DNA of 64,000 bases, taken from assembly GCA_008973525.1 (NCBI GenBank), contig WACJ01000428.1, forward strand, positions 103,487 to 167,486, written 5' to 3'. A program made the position numbers and the translations under genes. Below are positions 12,101 to 25,319 of this stretch, piece after piece (position 1 is the stretch's first letter; each line of letters opens with the position of its first letter). Below the pieces are notes generated by a model. The model ran no database searches and was not told the origin of the DNA. It worked only from the letters and a program-made list of their open reading frames with translations. The DNA comes from Stenopsyche tienmushanensis (taxonomy: Eukaryota; Arthropoda; Insecta; Trichoptera; Stenopsychidae).

Positions 12101-14689
12101 ACCCTTAACCTCCTAAAAATTTAATTCGAATATGTACTTGAATATTTTATCAATTTCTATCTGTGATCCTTGAATCGAATTGAAGATGACCTACGTCCTA
12201 CGTGGATGGATGTGTTTCAGATTAATTAATTGGCTATTATTGCGAGCACACTTATACAGTTTTACCGTAATAAATTCATCCCGTTGTTAATATTTCTACA
12301 TTGTCTTGGAAGCAAATGTCACTGGTCGATAAGCATCTTGCTGTGTCGTCAAGATCTCTTGCTTATGACCTACGCGTGACTACTTACGAAGATTTGTATT
12401 CTAACTTAAACTTCTAAAAGTGGCATACTGTTAGTTGAAGGAACTCATTTTGTTGGCAAGAAACGGGAACAATTTATGTGGGTTTGCGGGCGAATCATGC
12501 AAATGTCATGCTGATTTTTGGCCGTTGCACATTTCTTGCACCGAATGACACTTTTCTATTGTACGGCGTGAGTTTTCTGATGGATGGTGATTTGGGTCGG
12601 ATGCTTTTTGCTTGGACACGACTGTCCGAAATTGAGTGGTTAAACTGTCTAGTCGTTTACGTATTTAAACACAATCGGCCCACTGTACTGTATTACTGAA
12701 CTGACGATTTTGATTGATCGATCGCCGCCAATTAATCGCCTTGATGAATATGACGAATAACTTTCTTCCGAGACGAAAACTGCAATTACACATGAGCCAT
12801 TACCGCCCCGGGCACCATCGGTCCTCAGTCGATGAATAGTGTTAATTATCTGGTTATGTCCGATATCGCCCAAGAAGTCGTTTTTGCTGCCTCAACACTT
12901 TCATTTGCATTTTACTAAGAGCTGCTACCGCTTCTATGGGAATTAATTCGGAGTTTGTCACCGAGCTGAGCATACTTTCTAATTCTGACAATAATCATGC
13001 TATGGACGTATCTGAGGTACGATTTTATTTGATTCGTCAAGTGGGCGGTTTTTTTAATTGTCGTCCAATGCAGATGCTTTAACAGATTTTTCTTGCTTCA
13101 CAAAATTGCTGTTTTTAAAGTCGTTTAACACCCACTTCTATGAACTATGGATCTTTGAATTCGTCTTTAACCAACGCCATAATGACCATTATTACCAAAT
13201 GTCATAGAAAGTATCAATTCGTTCATCACAATTAACGACAGTAATGATGCTTACATACATTGCATAATCCACATTACTTCTAATGTATTTATATTGACGA
13301 TGTTTCCATAGTCATTAAATTTAAGAATGAATCAAAACAAGGATCTTTTATGTATGAAATTCTAAATCGGAATGTTGTTGATTTCTGTATAAATTCATTC
13401 CAAAAATTGATTTTCTTTCGTTGCGTTTTCCAACTTGGCTGCATTCTGCAGAAATTATTACATCGTTTGCTTGGATTTACTCCAAACAAATAGTTTTCCA
13501 TCAAAGCTATACAAAATGCATTGAGAAATCGTTTATACAACATGCAATATTGAAATATACAACCGGTAGTAAATTGGATTCGATCGGAAAAAGATCGCGC
13601 GGAAAAAATTATTGCAATTTTTTGCTGGAGCGGATTTCGTACATTTTTTATCATCACTCCGTTTGCCCATACAAAATAACGGCAAACCCATAACAGCTCG
13701 GGTTTCTTCTTATTTCAGAACATTAACCGTTCAATAAAAGCAACAGCCCGAATGCAGTTCGTCATGAAACGAATATTGCTGCTGTAAAAAGAGCTGAAAC
13801 TCGAGTCGTGGCCATAAAGCTCGCAGGGAAATATTACTCGAACACTCGAGGAATGGTCGATTGTGGAATTTTTAGTGTGTGCCGAATTTCGGTCGGCGTC
13901 AAATGGACGCTTCAAAATGTTGCAAAGTTACTGATCGCCCTTCGGGGTCGGATGCAAAAAGTCTTCGCATTCCGCCTTCGGATAACCGTTCGTCGTAAAT
14001 TATATTCTTGCAAACAATTGCGGTCGAATCCTTCATGAAGGCTTATAACGCCGGGGAATTTAACGGTTTTCTCATTATGCGAAATTCGTCCAATCCCCAA
14101 TGCACTTATTGTGCTCAACGGTGTAAGAGGGTCATCCGAGTCGTTTTTGACCCCGGTTATGAAATGTTTGACCGCACTTAATGTACGGTACAAAATTTAT
14201 TGTCTCATAATAGTAATAACGATGTAATTTTGTAGGACAGATCTGGCGGAATGCACCGTTAATTACGAAACCTTCGAGTCTTGGAATGCCGAGGCGCAGA
14301 AGACGTTTTTATGCTCCCAATCGATACATTGTTGTATCACCATGATAATCGATCAATGTTTTTATTGCATACGAACCTTAATTAACACTACATGCATACT
14401 TAGCCTTCGCCCTAAATAACGTAATGTTCAAATGTACGCATTGAAAGGCGTGACGCTAGGGTTAATTTTCGCTAAGGATGCTGCTTTACGTTGCATCTTT
14501 GACTGACGACCGAATTGCATTCATATGCTTTGGTCATAAATCAGAGTCAGAATATAAAAATAACGACCTCATATCCTCGTTGATTTTTGTTTCCAATATT
14601 TCTTCTCGATGCCTATAAGTTCTTTGCTGAACCATCCATCCATCGCGATACGCCAAGAACAAATTTTGAACAGATTTTGTTGTTATACG

Positions 14690-14815
14690 GTTTTCAAATG
14701 GAGTCCATCTCTCATTTTTCTATAGAGGACAAAGATTTTTTTTTATGCGAATGCGCATTAAAAAAATCTGAAATTTACACTAGTACAAGTTACAACCGTT
14801 AAAGTCAGAGTGTTT
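14690..14815. repeat. TATGCG-type dispersed repeat
   Basis: Shares with 6590-6745 the ordered blocks ACGGTTTTCAAA, TATAGAGGACAAAG, GCGCATTAAAAAAAT and ACACTAGTACAAGTTACAAC. Confidence 0.5.
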
Positions 14816-15139
14816 ATAGGGCAAAATTGCCAGTTTTTTTGGCAAAATTATGCTCAAAATTTACATCGTATTCAAGAAATTCTTTATTGAAAAAAACAGA
14901 AAAGCACTTGTAATTTGTATTGAAGATTAATCTCAAAAACGATTTTCCATATGTGGATATTTAATTAAGGAAAAAGCTCTTCTGTTTCATGGACTCATAA
15001 GGTAGCAAGCAGAATTAAAATTCCAACGCGAGCTTAAGAATTGCATGTCGCAAAGATTACATTTTAAAAAAGACGATTTCAACATAGAAGGAGGACGAAA
15101 TTGTATTTGGTTTTAATCATATTATTTTTTCATAAACCT

Positions 15140-15275
15140 TTTTTATGCGATTTTTGGTACATTCTATCAGATTGATTTGAAGTTATGCGGTTTTTAAAAA
15201 TAATGAAAACTATCCCTCAGCTGTCTACGTAGTTCTAGTTTTTTTATGCGATTTTTTACCCAAGTGTATATACTT
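15140..15275. repeat. TATGCG-type dispersed repeat
   Basis: Contains TTTTTATGCGATTTTTGG, GAAGTTATGCGGTTTTTAAA and a final TTTTTTATGCGATTTTTT followed by AAGTGTATA. The ending matches the family ends at 27.65 and 59.87 kb. Confidence 0.5.
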
Positions 15276-15424
15276 TTTCGTAGTCTTTTATGCTGTATGA
15301 TGTGATCTTTTTGAACCAGAAAAGTAGATCTCTAAAACATAAATAATTCCATCATCAGATCGTCAATCGACTCAATGTACTTCAAAATAAAATCAACATG
15401 ATAGTCGTAGTAGTTTTCAATTTT

Positions 15425-15500
15425 CTTCTCTGCTAAAAGGGTCGCTAAAGTACCCTTCGATACATTCACCCAATTGACTCGCTGGGTGTATGCTGATGTA
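15425..15500. repeat. Fragment of a four-copy dispersed repeat
   Basis: The sequence around GTACCCTTCGATACATTCA and GCTGGGTG closely resembles 27770-27965 and 35755-35955. Those copies encode a related peptide on the - strand; this one is interrupted. Confidence 0.4.
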
Positions 15501-17970
15501 TTTTTCACAAACGATAAAGCAAAATAGATATAATTGTGTTTATGTGGGCTAAGTCATTTCAAAAGTAGAATTTCAGAGCACATTAGCTGCGCAAAAAATA
15601 CACATTCAATTCAAAAATTAAGGTTCATAAAACCATAAAGAGTAAATAATTCAAAATTTACTATTATAGTTTGACTATTACTTCGATTTTTAATACAGGA
15701 TACAAATGATACATGAACTTATTTGAAGCCTTATGCTTAAAATGTCCCATGTTCCAATGATTAAATTAGGATAAGATAATTTTAATTGACATTTTAAGTA
15801 AGAAAAGATGTATGAGTGAGTAGCGAAATTATCATTAAATTTTAAATTTAAGCCGCTCCTAAATCCTTTTTACCTAAAAATCACCTATTATAACATTATC
15901 CTAATTCCTCTCGTGTGTATCATAATCCTCTTTTTAAAAAGGTGTGATAATTAAAAAAAAGGATTTAAAAGATCTTTATTTACATAATCGGCTGTGTTTT
16001 ATCTTCATATTTATCTCAGCGATTGAGAATTTCGTCATCTAATGGCATCAGGTTTTCGTGTTATATATCCATGTATTATTTGAGCGCGAATGGAATCAGC
16101 ATAAATGACATTGACAAAAATAAGTAAAACTGATATGCTGAATTTCAATCCAGTATTGGAAACCAGTCATACATTTACGCCTCCGTCGAGGCGGCCTTGC
16201 TTTAAATATTTAAGGTGTTCCAATGTAACCGTATGAATCATTTACGATCCGTTTTGGCGTATGTGTATCGATTTTTAATACAATACGATTGGACAATGTA
16301 CGCTTGCATTCGGTCGTAAAGAGGATCGAATTACATCTCGCATTGTCGATGAAAATCATCTTATTTATATCGAGAGAAGCTATTGTTTATGTATGGCGGT
16401 GTATGAAAGAAGTTTTTACAATGTAACACTAAATCATCATATAATTCCGATCATCCTCAACTCCGGAGTCATTTGTTTATTCAAGGCGCGAGATTATTAT
16501 GCACGTATTGATTGACTTTGGATCTGAATGCTATTTTTTCTTTTCTCCACTTGATGAGTTCCCGGAATCATTTGGACGTGTTTGAGGCGTCTTTGTTGCC
16601 GGCACATTAGGCATGCATGTCCAATCTGAACATGTGCTTAAACATTTGCAACTTGATGGTTTTTTTATCCATGGAACTCTTGAGAAAACGATTTCACTCT
16701 TCAACGGCGAGTCAATGGACAAGCATGCTCGACTATATGATTTTTTTTCAATCGGACAATAAGTCGATCTTATATTTTCAGTTTCATTTACATGTCATTA
16801 CGATCCTCGGTTATGCAATCCCAATATTTATTATTTGTACATCGATCAACATAATAGCATAACATCAATGATGTTTGACTTTGTCATCATCATCAGCCTG
16901 GATAAAAGTGTCATCGATTCACTTCCATTCAATTCAGCGCCAAATTCATCCCTCATTGATATTTTATTCGTCCACCTTATCATATGAATTGCACATTGCC
17001 TTTTAAAATGATCTTTTAACTTGGACGTATTATTCCCATAGTGTATGTAGTATCAATTTAAAACATAATTTCTGATAGCCTATAATTGTATCAAACTGAT
17101 TTCTCTTTTTTTATAGAGGCGCAAAGAAAAATTATACATGATTCGATGCGTGTTCTGTCAGTTTGACATTTTAATGAAAGATCACCGCAGACTATTAACA
17201 TTTACTTGTTTGGATGTTAACTTTTCATCTTAATACCTACAACACGCTTCTTCTTGTTTTAAAACACTTTCTACCTTTGGAACATGCCAAAAGTTGGCAT
17301 TCACTCGCACAAGAACAACGATTAATATCAGCTATGAAAGACTATCAAAACAAATCAAAGTCATGCCTACGATTTTCTTCAGTATCAAAGTCATGGACTT
17401 GACAGTTACATTTTCGTATTATACTAGCCAACGTGATTTTTACCACACGAAAGAGAATACAACTCGAATGTATTATAATCATCAAATCTGACTTTGAAAT
17501 ATTTATATCATATCACTCCAAACAAATTATAGTGATACTGACTTGTGAGCAACGCCTGTATTTAGAATACCATAGCTTCAACAAATGTAATTTTAAGAAA
17601 AATGATTCCATTTTCGTTAAAAAATAATCATCATACTATGCCATTTTTATTTAAGACTTCCAAAATACTCTAAACATTCAACAATCTAAATCATGATCCT
17701 ACTAAGTCTTTAAATTTTTAAAGCCACTCGCTGTCACAAATTATTGATTGATTGAAGCAAGCATAATATCTGAGTTTTTTTACTTGACTCATGACATCAA
17801 TTTGATAAATGTTTAAGTGAAACTTCTAAAAGTGTGGTAGGGCAAATTGGCTTGAACATCACAAAAAGTGAAACTCCAAACGCAGTTGGCAGAGAAGAAA
17901 GGTATAATCGTTTGAACATAACACAAAGCAACCAACCCCCTCAATAGTAGCAAGCCTATTTTATTATATA

Positions 17971-18254
17971 CTAGTCTTGCATAACAAACTGCGTTCACAA
18001 ACAATATTTTTACTAAACTTATGTTATTTCCGCAAGTATAAACAATAAGTTGACAAAGTTTTATTACAATCGGATAAACGGTATGGCAGCATATTAAATA
18101 CGGACAAACAAACATTAATTTTTATATATTAGACTCTGCCTATATTATTCGCGCAATCCTTAGCAATAAGTGGGCGATGTTTTATTGCAATCTGATGAAC
18201 GGTATGGCATCACATTAAATACGGACAAACAAACATTATTTTTTATATATTAGA
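17971..18254 (-). mobile_element. Short non-autonomous Helitron with doubled 5' end
   Basis: On the - strand a terminus TCTAATATATAAAAA followed by TTTGTTTGTCCGTATTTAAT starts at 18254 (after an A). A second, similar terminus starts at 18133. The element ends with CTAG at 17974-17971, followed by T. Helitrons begin with TC, end with CTRR and insert between A and T, which fits the outer copy. The related element at 57889-58131 shares the same start. There is no replicase or helicase. Confidence 0.5.
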
Positions 18255-20339
18255 TTATACAAAAACAGCTTCATCTTAAAGCTAACAATTTCCACTGACG
18301 AATGGGGAAAAACATTTCATAAAAAAACTTTCTTGAATTGATTGAAATTGAAAAATTACTTGAGTGATCCATTTTTATTATAATAAAGAAGATTTTATGG
18401 ATGACATCGAATTCAATCCCTTTTCACAAAAGCTGGAATAAATACCTACGTGAAATGCATACTCAATATTATTATTTTCATACGTTTGCTCACCAAAAAT
18501 AGCATCTTAGTCGTGTAAAATTCCGGACATTTTTGAAATAATTGAGTGCCATTTTAACAATTGTAACGCAACATTGAAGAATGTATTGATTTTTTATAAT
18601 ATTGATATCTTACAACATCTTTTATCTGCTTAGTCTTGGACCCCTGTGGTGACGACGAGATATTTCTTGGGAATATCCCATACAAATCTGCTTCATTCAT
18701 GATATTCAACAATGGTGTCTGCGAAGTTTGACTCCGCTGATAGTATTTCTGGCATCGTAGCAATCGCCAAATATTGATCATTTTTGGGTTGCCTCTGCGC
18801 ACTTATCTTTCAAAATAAAGGATTGCATGTTTTTGTTGTTTGGGTATAACAAAAAATTATCGTTATCGATGATAGACCATATTGTCTTCCGGCTATTTAT
18901 GGTTTGGTCACAGAACCATCAAGTCCATAAATTTCATCCGGACATTGTCGATACACTACATCTACATTCTTCAGAGATTCCGAACAATAGTTAGAGATGT
19001 CTATATCGATCCTTATCTACTATTGTTCCCGGTCCGAAATGAAGTGATCACAAGACTGTCGCCACAGGAAGGTTCATGTAACTTGGAAGAATGCTTGTAA
19101 CGTCGGCGCGCATGTACATATGGTGGATTGGATGGAAAGTAAGAAAAGTCGTCGATGTCTCTCGTAACTTTTACCATACATTTTATGTGATTAATGCATT
19201 GATTGCATAGAAGTTTCGATATGATTTAATGTTGATGAGTTTATAATATGTGCTGTAAAACATCCATTCATTAGAGCAGCATCCACCATATGTATCATGA
19301 TTGAAATTGCAATTATACGAGCAGTTTATTCACAATTAGTATTTCTGTTCATTCACGTTGGTAGGTCATTGACTATCGTATCCAACATATAATTTATTAG
19401 CTACGAGTCATTATGTATAAACTGATTGATATTTATCAATTCGTTTTTAAAACAAGAATGAAATTCACACAAATCGCTTTGGTATTTGATAGCTCCATAT
19501 CGCAATAAAATCCGCATTCATCTTCCAGTTTATCACTTCAAAGAACCGACATGATTCATACAACTTTATTATATAAACACTTGTCAAAGTGTCCGAAAAT
19601 AAGCTGTGTGAAATCATTCTCGATTTAGTGATTTCTAACAAGCGATAAATTATTCTCATCTAACGGCTCGTGAAAAACTTTTTTTTAGAAAACGTTTCGC
19701 TCGTTTAATGAATGATTTTCCTAGGCTGGTCTATGTTACCATTGTGGTCGTTTCGTTGGTTGTTTTATTGGTCGTTTTTGTTGTGATTTGTGCACGAGTT
19801 TAGTTCGCAAACAGATAGTTGCACCTGTATCGAGTAGGTTTGTGTTCTTACCGCCCGCGGCTTCACCGTCATACATTATGATATTGTACCATAAGAGAAA
19901 GTTGTTGAGTAGGGCTGTACAAAATTATAGATTCTGCATTAAATTTTATTGAAACAACGTCATTTTAATACGATTAACACGATTTAACCCTTCATTGTAA
20001 GGTAGATGATCGAATGTGTGAAAATATCTATAAGCGCGCATACTATGAATATTGGCAGATATATCCTTACATCAACATCTGATCAATTTAAGTCATCATC
20101 AAGTTATTGTTTTACATCATCAATTCCCGCTTGAAGCCAGGATCATAGTCATAGAACCATATATATCAATTCATACATTCGATAGGAATGCATTAAATAT
20201 ATTAAAGCTCACCCCGGACCATTGATTTAAGCATATCAAAAGTAATTCTCTCGTAATGCGAATATTGGGCATCCAAATGTGATTGTAATGTATATTATTA
20301 TTACAAATTTCTTCAAAAATCTTCCCTTATAAGTTTTCT
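18255..20339. other. Non-coding stretch
   Basis: I see no gene, RNA or recognisable mobile element in this AT-rich stretch. Confidence 0.45.
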
Positions 20340-20700
20340 TTTCTTTTTCTTACTGTCTTTGTGGGTGTGATGTGTTTTGGTTTTTTAAAGCGACTTCCTT
20401 GAGTGGATTATGTCTTTTTTTTCTTCTGTGCTTGTTATGGTTCCCGTATTATTTGATCTGAATTTTCTTTTTGGTTAGAAGGTGTTATCTCTAACTCTCT
20501 TTTTTTTTCATTTTTGCTCCCTCTTTTCCTCCGTCATCTAGATGGTTTTCAAACTATAAATTTATTGTTCCTTGGGAAGGCATCTTTCCCTGCTTCTTTC
20601 TCTTTTTTTTTTTAGTTGTTCCATTAGTATTCTCCTTTGGTTCAAAATTTGAGATGGGAAGTCTTTTTTAAGATATACAGTTTTGTATTTCATGTTTTTT
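20340..20700. other. Strand-asymmetric T-rich tract
   Basis: The + strand is dominated by T, with runs such as TTTTTTTTCTTCTG and CTCTTTTTTTTTTT, while A is scarce. Read on the - strand it is A-rich and lysine/arginine-rich with stops. Such skew is typical of degraded retroelements or of a long polypyrimidine tract; I cannot tell which. Confidence 0.4.
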
Positions 20701-20727
20701 TTATTTTTCAATCGATCTATTTTTCTG

Positions 20728-20946
20728 CTATATGTAGTAAACGTTGATTTTGAATATATGTAGTAAACTGGATCTAATTTTGGAAGTCAGGCAACTTGCT
20801 GCTAAAAAAGCACGCTCAGCCTCCACACTCGTTGGAGGTATCGTCATCAGATATTTAAATGCTAGTTCTAGTTGATGACCGTGTGAGCCCTCATTTTCGT
20901 ATAACACCATCAATGTGACTGATAAAATTCCTTTTTGCTGAGACAC
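20728..20946 (-). pseudogene. hAT transposase C-terminal dimerisation fragment
   Basis: The - strand frame contains ELAFKYLMTIPPTSVEAERA followed by FLAASCLTSKIRSSL. This is the hAT family C-terminal dimerisation signature (A..YL.IP.TSV.SER.FS.A....K.RS.L). It identifies the whole repeat family (copies A, B and C) as hAT-derived. The rest of the transposase is missing, and the frame runs into a stop soon after the motif. Confidence 0.75.
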
Positions 20947-21190
20947 GGACTAAAACTCGCAAAATTCCCGATTTCCCGACAAATTATTTATTTCCGTCGC
21001 TGCAGATGAATTTTTAAATACAATAATACTTTGATGTGATTCGTAATTACATTACGGAGGAATACAAAAACTCTGAACCCCGTATCTATTATATTTCATA
21101 TCGATATTGCCATTATTAGAGTCGAGGTGTAGTAAATACATCACCGGTAGGGAAATGTTAATATAACAATTTGAAAAACATATATGTACT
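20746..21190 (-). mobile_element. Non-autonomous hAT element, copy B (truncated)
   Basis: Sequence shared with copies A and C runs from about 20770 to 21190 and includes CCCGATTTCCCGACAAATTA and a CATATATGTA block. It then diverges and lacks the terminus seen at 9209 and 38295. It is the only copy that keeps the full dimerisation motif. Confidence 0.6.
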
Positions 21191-22808
21191 GTATAGGGAT
21201 TATTATTAAATAAATATTAAATGCACATCCCTGAATACACTTGTTGATTCCGCACTGTCAATTCATCATAGGCAACCTATAAAATTTCGAAGACCTTCAC
21301 TTTTCTTGTACCTTCGCAGTCAAGTGCGTAAAAGCTCAAACTCAACAACGGGCGTCGTTCTATTTCGCCGATAGAAAGTGCTTTTTCAACGTCGTTTTTA
21401 ATTACATACATTTTGCATTCGTTTGACATGTCCGAAATTTATTGAAGAAAAATCTGTCGATTTTTTTTTTTTTTGGGCAATGGATCCGCCGCAACCGGTC
21501 TTCGAGTCCTCGCTCAAATCTGCGTCTACCATCCACCAGGTTACGTTTGCTTTATTTTAAAAACGAAATTGAAATGACAGCTCCTTCGCATGGGGCTTTA
21601 TTCTTTTCAAAATAAATAAATACACGTTATCCGCGTGTCTTCGTACCGAATTATTTGAGCGGCCAGTCGTTCGTTTTTGGGCCCCGCAATAGTCCTTCGA
21701 GGCCCGGGGCTTCTGCCACCTGTTACGCACCTGTCCGAGGCCTTCGTCCTTTTGTGCCCTTCGCGTACTTCCATTTGCATAAATGAATTACGACGAGACA
21801 AGCTCACTGCGTGAATTCTCCGACCCTGCAGGTTTGGTCTTCTTTATGAATATGAAATGTTCTTCGAAGAAGCAAATGTGCTTCGATGGCGTGAATCGGA
21901 GCCTCTCCCCTTCTTGCACGGCGATTACATAATTGCCTACCTGTCAAAAATGTTGAAAATATCATATGCTCATCTAAAAATTTATTAACACTACCGCTTT
22001 TGATATGAAGATGTGAATTGCTTCCTAAAAACATTTAACTTCGTTAATATACTTCAGCCTGTCTTGTAGAAACTTCCGTAGTATCTACTGGATTGATGTG
22101 AATTTCACAAGAAAATACTTCTTCTTACGAGACCATATGAATTATCGAACTTATGCGATCTCTATATAAAACTTAAGATTAGGGATTAAGTATTTTAATA
22201 TTGTAGCTTATCATTGTCTTATATGCATACTTTGTTCAATATTATTTGAATGAGTTTTCAGTCATAACATCATATCAAACTGAATTGAACGCTTTTTCCA
22301 TATACAAGAACTATAATATTCTCGATATCTTTGTTTGTATATATACGCTTATTAGCATTTTGAAATATTTTTTATCAATATGCATAATTAAGTTAACAAG
22401 GCGTGTTTAAGTGCCTCTTAAAACCACCCTTTTTTTGCTTTTCTCAATAAAAAAATCTAAAACACTCAGTACCTCATCAACGTTCAATCATTATTTACAA
22501 TATTATTTTTTTAAAGAATAATATGCAAAATTCGAGGGCCTCCTGTATTACAAACATCTTGCAAAGGCAATAAATGGAGATTATTTAAACAGGTTTTTTA
22601 TAGTAAAAGATCTCTGAGTGAGTGGTGAAATGATAATTATTTTTTAATGATATTCAGTCGAGTCAATGAGTCCAAGATCTAACCCACTATACGAATCCTT
22701 GATATTTGAATAATTTACTGGCTGATTTTATTGATCGTCTCAGTGTTTACTTTTTCAGGTCCAAAAAAAATCAGAATGTACCTAGATCAAAACGATCGAT
22801 CGATAATA
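21191..22808. other. Non-coding stretch
   Basis: The part at 21480-21900 is relatively GC-rich, with a long T run near 21460. I see no supported exon or mobile element. Confidence 0.4.
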
Positions 22809-23498
22809 TTAACACATTCCCGTCGGGTTACGCATAGCATTGTCTTACGCCTGACAAAACGCCAAACCAAATAAGCTTGAACATAAAAACACAATGCTAT
22901 TGACATTAGACGAAACAAAACAGTGTATTTGTAGAATGATTAATACGAATAATTCTTCTCGTTTGCAAAGACATCCGCGTTTAATATCCAATATGACTTT
23001 CTATGATCCGATAATTCTATTTATTTGGTGACACAATAAACGAGTCGAGCGCTGCAAATCTTCGTTATACGTGACTAATGTGTTTCTTATGACTTATCAC
23101 TGGTATTTCTTCCGGTGCTTGACGATTCTCCCATTGTCAATATTTAACGCTCGGAAAATTGAGAGTTCTTCTCTAGCCAAACAAAATAATGGAGCAATTT
23201 ATTTCAATGGCATCGATTGATTTCTCTTGGGCATTATTAAATTGGTCTTTCTCGAAAAGCACATCGGAGTCGTTGTTACTTTTGCTCTATTAAGCACTCG
23301 ACAATCGGCAATATTCAGTACGTTTCAAATGATAGCCTCGAATAGTCATTTGGCATTCGAGTCATGTCGACGACGATGTAGGTCTGTGGGCGGCCCCCTC
23401 ATGACCCATGACTTTCGCTTCTGCAAAGATGTATATTTTTTCTTTCTAAATGCCTTCATTTATCGGGCCTTGGAAGCAGCAACTCTTCAGTTCATCAG

Positions 23499-23789
23499 GT
23501 GTCCAATTTAACACTCGGATTGAAGACGCGCGATAATTACACGAGCGAAAATCTGCACGACTTCATGTATGACGCTTTAGAGGAGGATTCGTTTGAAATG
23601 ACAGAAGACGTATTAATTGCTGATGTGAATACGATTTTGGTATGTAAATCGTCTATAGCGCCATGTATAGAAGGCGGAAACCCATTGCGGGATGCTCAAT
23701 TACCTGATAAGTATTTATCTCCTCATCTTCCATTTGCTAACAATATGAAAGAAGACAATGCCTTTTTTATGATTAAGGCATTAAAGTAA
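23499..23789 (+). CDS. Unassigned open frame, weakly TSR2-like
   Basis: This 96-codon frame follows an acceptor-like CATCAG and ends at a stop at 23787-23789. It contains SENLHDFMYDALEEDSFEM then TEDVLIADVNTIL. The pattern (E.L.DF..D.L...F....ED....V...L) recalls the core of the pre-rRNA-processing chaperone TSR2, which escorts ribosomal protein eS26. Codon use looks protein-like. The expected TSR2 N-terminus is not found upstream, and a donor-like TTG|GTATGT lies inside the frame at about 23640. It sits inside a TTAA element, so it may be a captured fragment, a pseudogene or chance. The assignment is by eye only. Confidence 0.3.
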   Translation: MSNLTLGLKTRDNYTSENLHDFMYDALEEDSFEMTEDVLIADVNTILVCKSSIAPCIEGGNPLRDAQLPDKYLSPHLPFANNMKEDNAFFMIKALK

Positions 23790-24343
23790 AAATGTTACTT
23801 TTGTTTGCGAAAGAAAAGTGAAAGCGCCTTAATGTGCTCTTTGATCAAACTTATGAGCTGTGTTTATTTTTATAACATAAACGATAATTTTATTCCATAA
23901 AAATATACTATTTCTGATTAAATTAACACATTAACTGCGGAGGCACTTTGCAAGCCAATAGAATAATTTTCAAAATAACAATATTTCGCCAAATGTCCAT
24001 ATTTGGATCAAAATTTAAAGCTTGATATCAATCGTTTGAAATTTAATTTCGAATATTAAATCATTTTTAGACAACAAGACTTCTTTGCCTGAGACTCAAA
24101 AATCTATTGATTTTTTATCGTATCTCCAATACCGTATCTTTTATGAACAATATTTACGATCATAAAGTCGTCAATATTGTACCTAATAAAATATTTGGGA
24201 TATAATTTCCACCAATTGGTGGTACATATAATACTTTAAGTCCACTTCAACAGAGTTTTATGATGATTGGACAATCTGCTACTTAAATTCACAGTTAAGT
24301 TTTAATATTTCTCTATTTCATACAACAGGATGTTTAAGGGTCA

Positions 24344-24574
24344 TCAAGATAATAAGCTTTGAAAGCTGCAATTAAACCTTGGATTAACGATCCATAAATA
24401 AGCATAACCGCGAATGATGATGAAAGGCACCCGCCTTTGAATTGAAACCGATGTAAAATATTCACCCCCAGATAAATAATTATCAACTAATTTCTTACAA
24501 TATATTAATAATTCCCTATCGGGATTAATATTTAAAAAAATAATATTATCATCCAACAGTTCGCCTGGGTTCAC
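24344..24574 (-). pseudogene. Possible transposase remnant
   Basis: This - strand frame of about 75 codons contains KKLVDNYLSGGEYFTSVSI. It loosely recalls the piggyBac transposase pattern L...Y...G....D..YTSV.L, with the aspartate segment missing. It is located inside an element with piggyBac-type TTAA flanks. No other transposase block was recognised. Confidence 0.25.
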
Positions 24575-25196
24575 AAATAAAACTCAAAGGACATCTTCAA
24601 TATTAAAAGCTCGAAGAAGTAAATGTATGACATTGTTGATATGGATGTGATCCTTTCCCTATAATGATATAAGAATTTCATAGTTGGAAATATTTTGCTT
24701 TTTAATTTCCTCTCAAGTACTTAGGAGCAACTGTCATAGGAAATTCCGCGACGGAAAATATGTCGACTTCTTCTCATTAGTATCTTTTATCAGATCTTCA
24801 GAAAAAAAATACAAAGCCCAAAGAAGGTATATCGCACCGGGAATGTTGCATTTCCAAATCACAATACGTCATTCTCACGAATATACCATGAACTCTCCGG
24901 GTTACGCTCGTTAGCACAATTCCTAAAGAGATATTTACGCTAACCGACATTCACAAAATAAATATTTTCGTTTGTATTTTTATTGCCTCCTTTTGTGTCT
25001 ATTCTATGGGATCGATCCCATTATGATCTTTTCATAAGATCGCTTTTGTTTAGATCTCTCTGAAGTAGCTCGCGCGCTGTATCATTCAGTCACGGCCATC
25101 GTTCTCTTTGTTATCTTCGTTAACCTCATGCGGATCACTCATTAGCCATTCGCGGTGGTTTGACGGTCGGCGTTCGTATGTGCATTCTGTCCAAAA

Positions 25197-25319
25197 ATGG
25201 ACAACGACACATTGAGCGACTTCCAATTTCTATGGGCTCTCGGGAAACATTCGAAATCGTTCCCAGAAGAGGCGCAATTGCGGTTTAAATTCTCTGAAAT
25301 TGCGATAACACTATCCTGA
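25197..25319 (+). CDS. Small open frame with BESS-like motif
   Basis: An ATG at 25197 opens a 40-codon frame ending in TGA at 25317-25319. The peptide has LSDFQFLWALGKHSKSF then PEEAQLRFKFSEIAITL. This fits the BESS motif pattern (D..FL.SL.......P......F...I..LL), a roughly 35-residue protein-interaction motif usually found at the C-terminus of MADF-domain transcription regulators. No MADF domain is recognisable upstream in the element. The small size fits a last exon or an isolated fragment. It lies about 0.28 kb inside the right end of the TTAA element. Chance similarity cannot be excluded. Confidence 0.33.
   Translation: MDNDTLSDFQFLWALGKHSKSFPEEAQLRFKFSEIAITLS

Larger units (their letters stand above)
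12101..17970. other. Long non-coding stretch
   Basis: No gene found. The region 13.3-14.3 kb is slightly richer in G+C and has overlapping open frames on both strands, but no domain, codon pattern or splice sites that I can defend. TATGCG-type repeats lie at 14690-14815 and 15140-15275. Confidence 0.45.

Noticed and set aside
13289..14193. Several overlapping open frames on both strands
   Set aside because: No domain pattern, no splice sites in phase and opposite-strand overlap; they read as chance frames in slightly GC-richer DNA.
23920..23945. TTAACACATTAACTGCGG as another element end inside the 2.8-kb element
   Set aside because: No inverted partner was found, and the match to the family end stops after ten bases.
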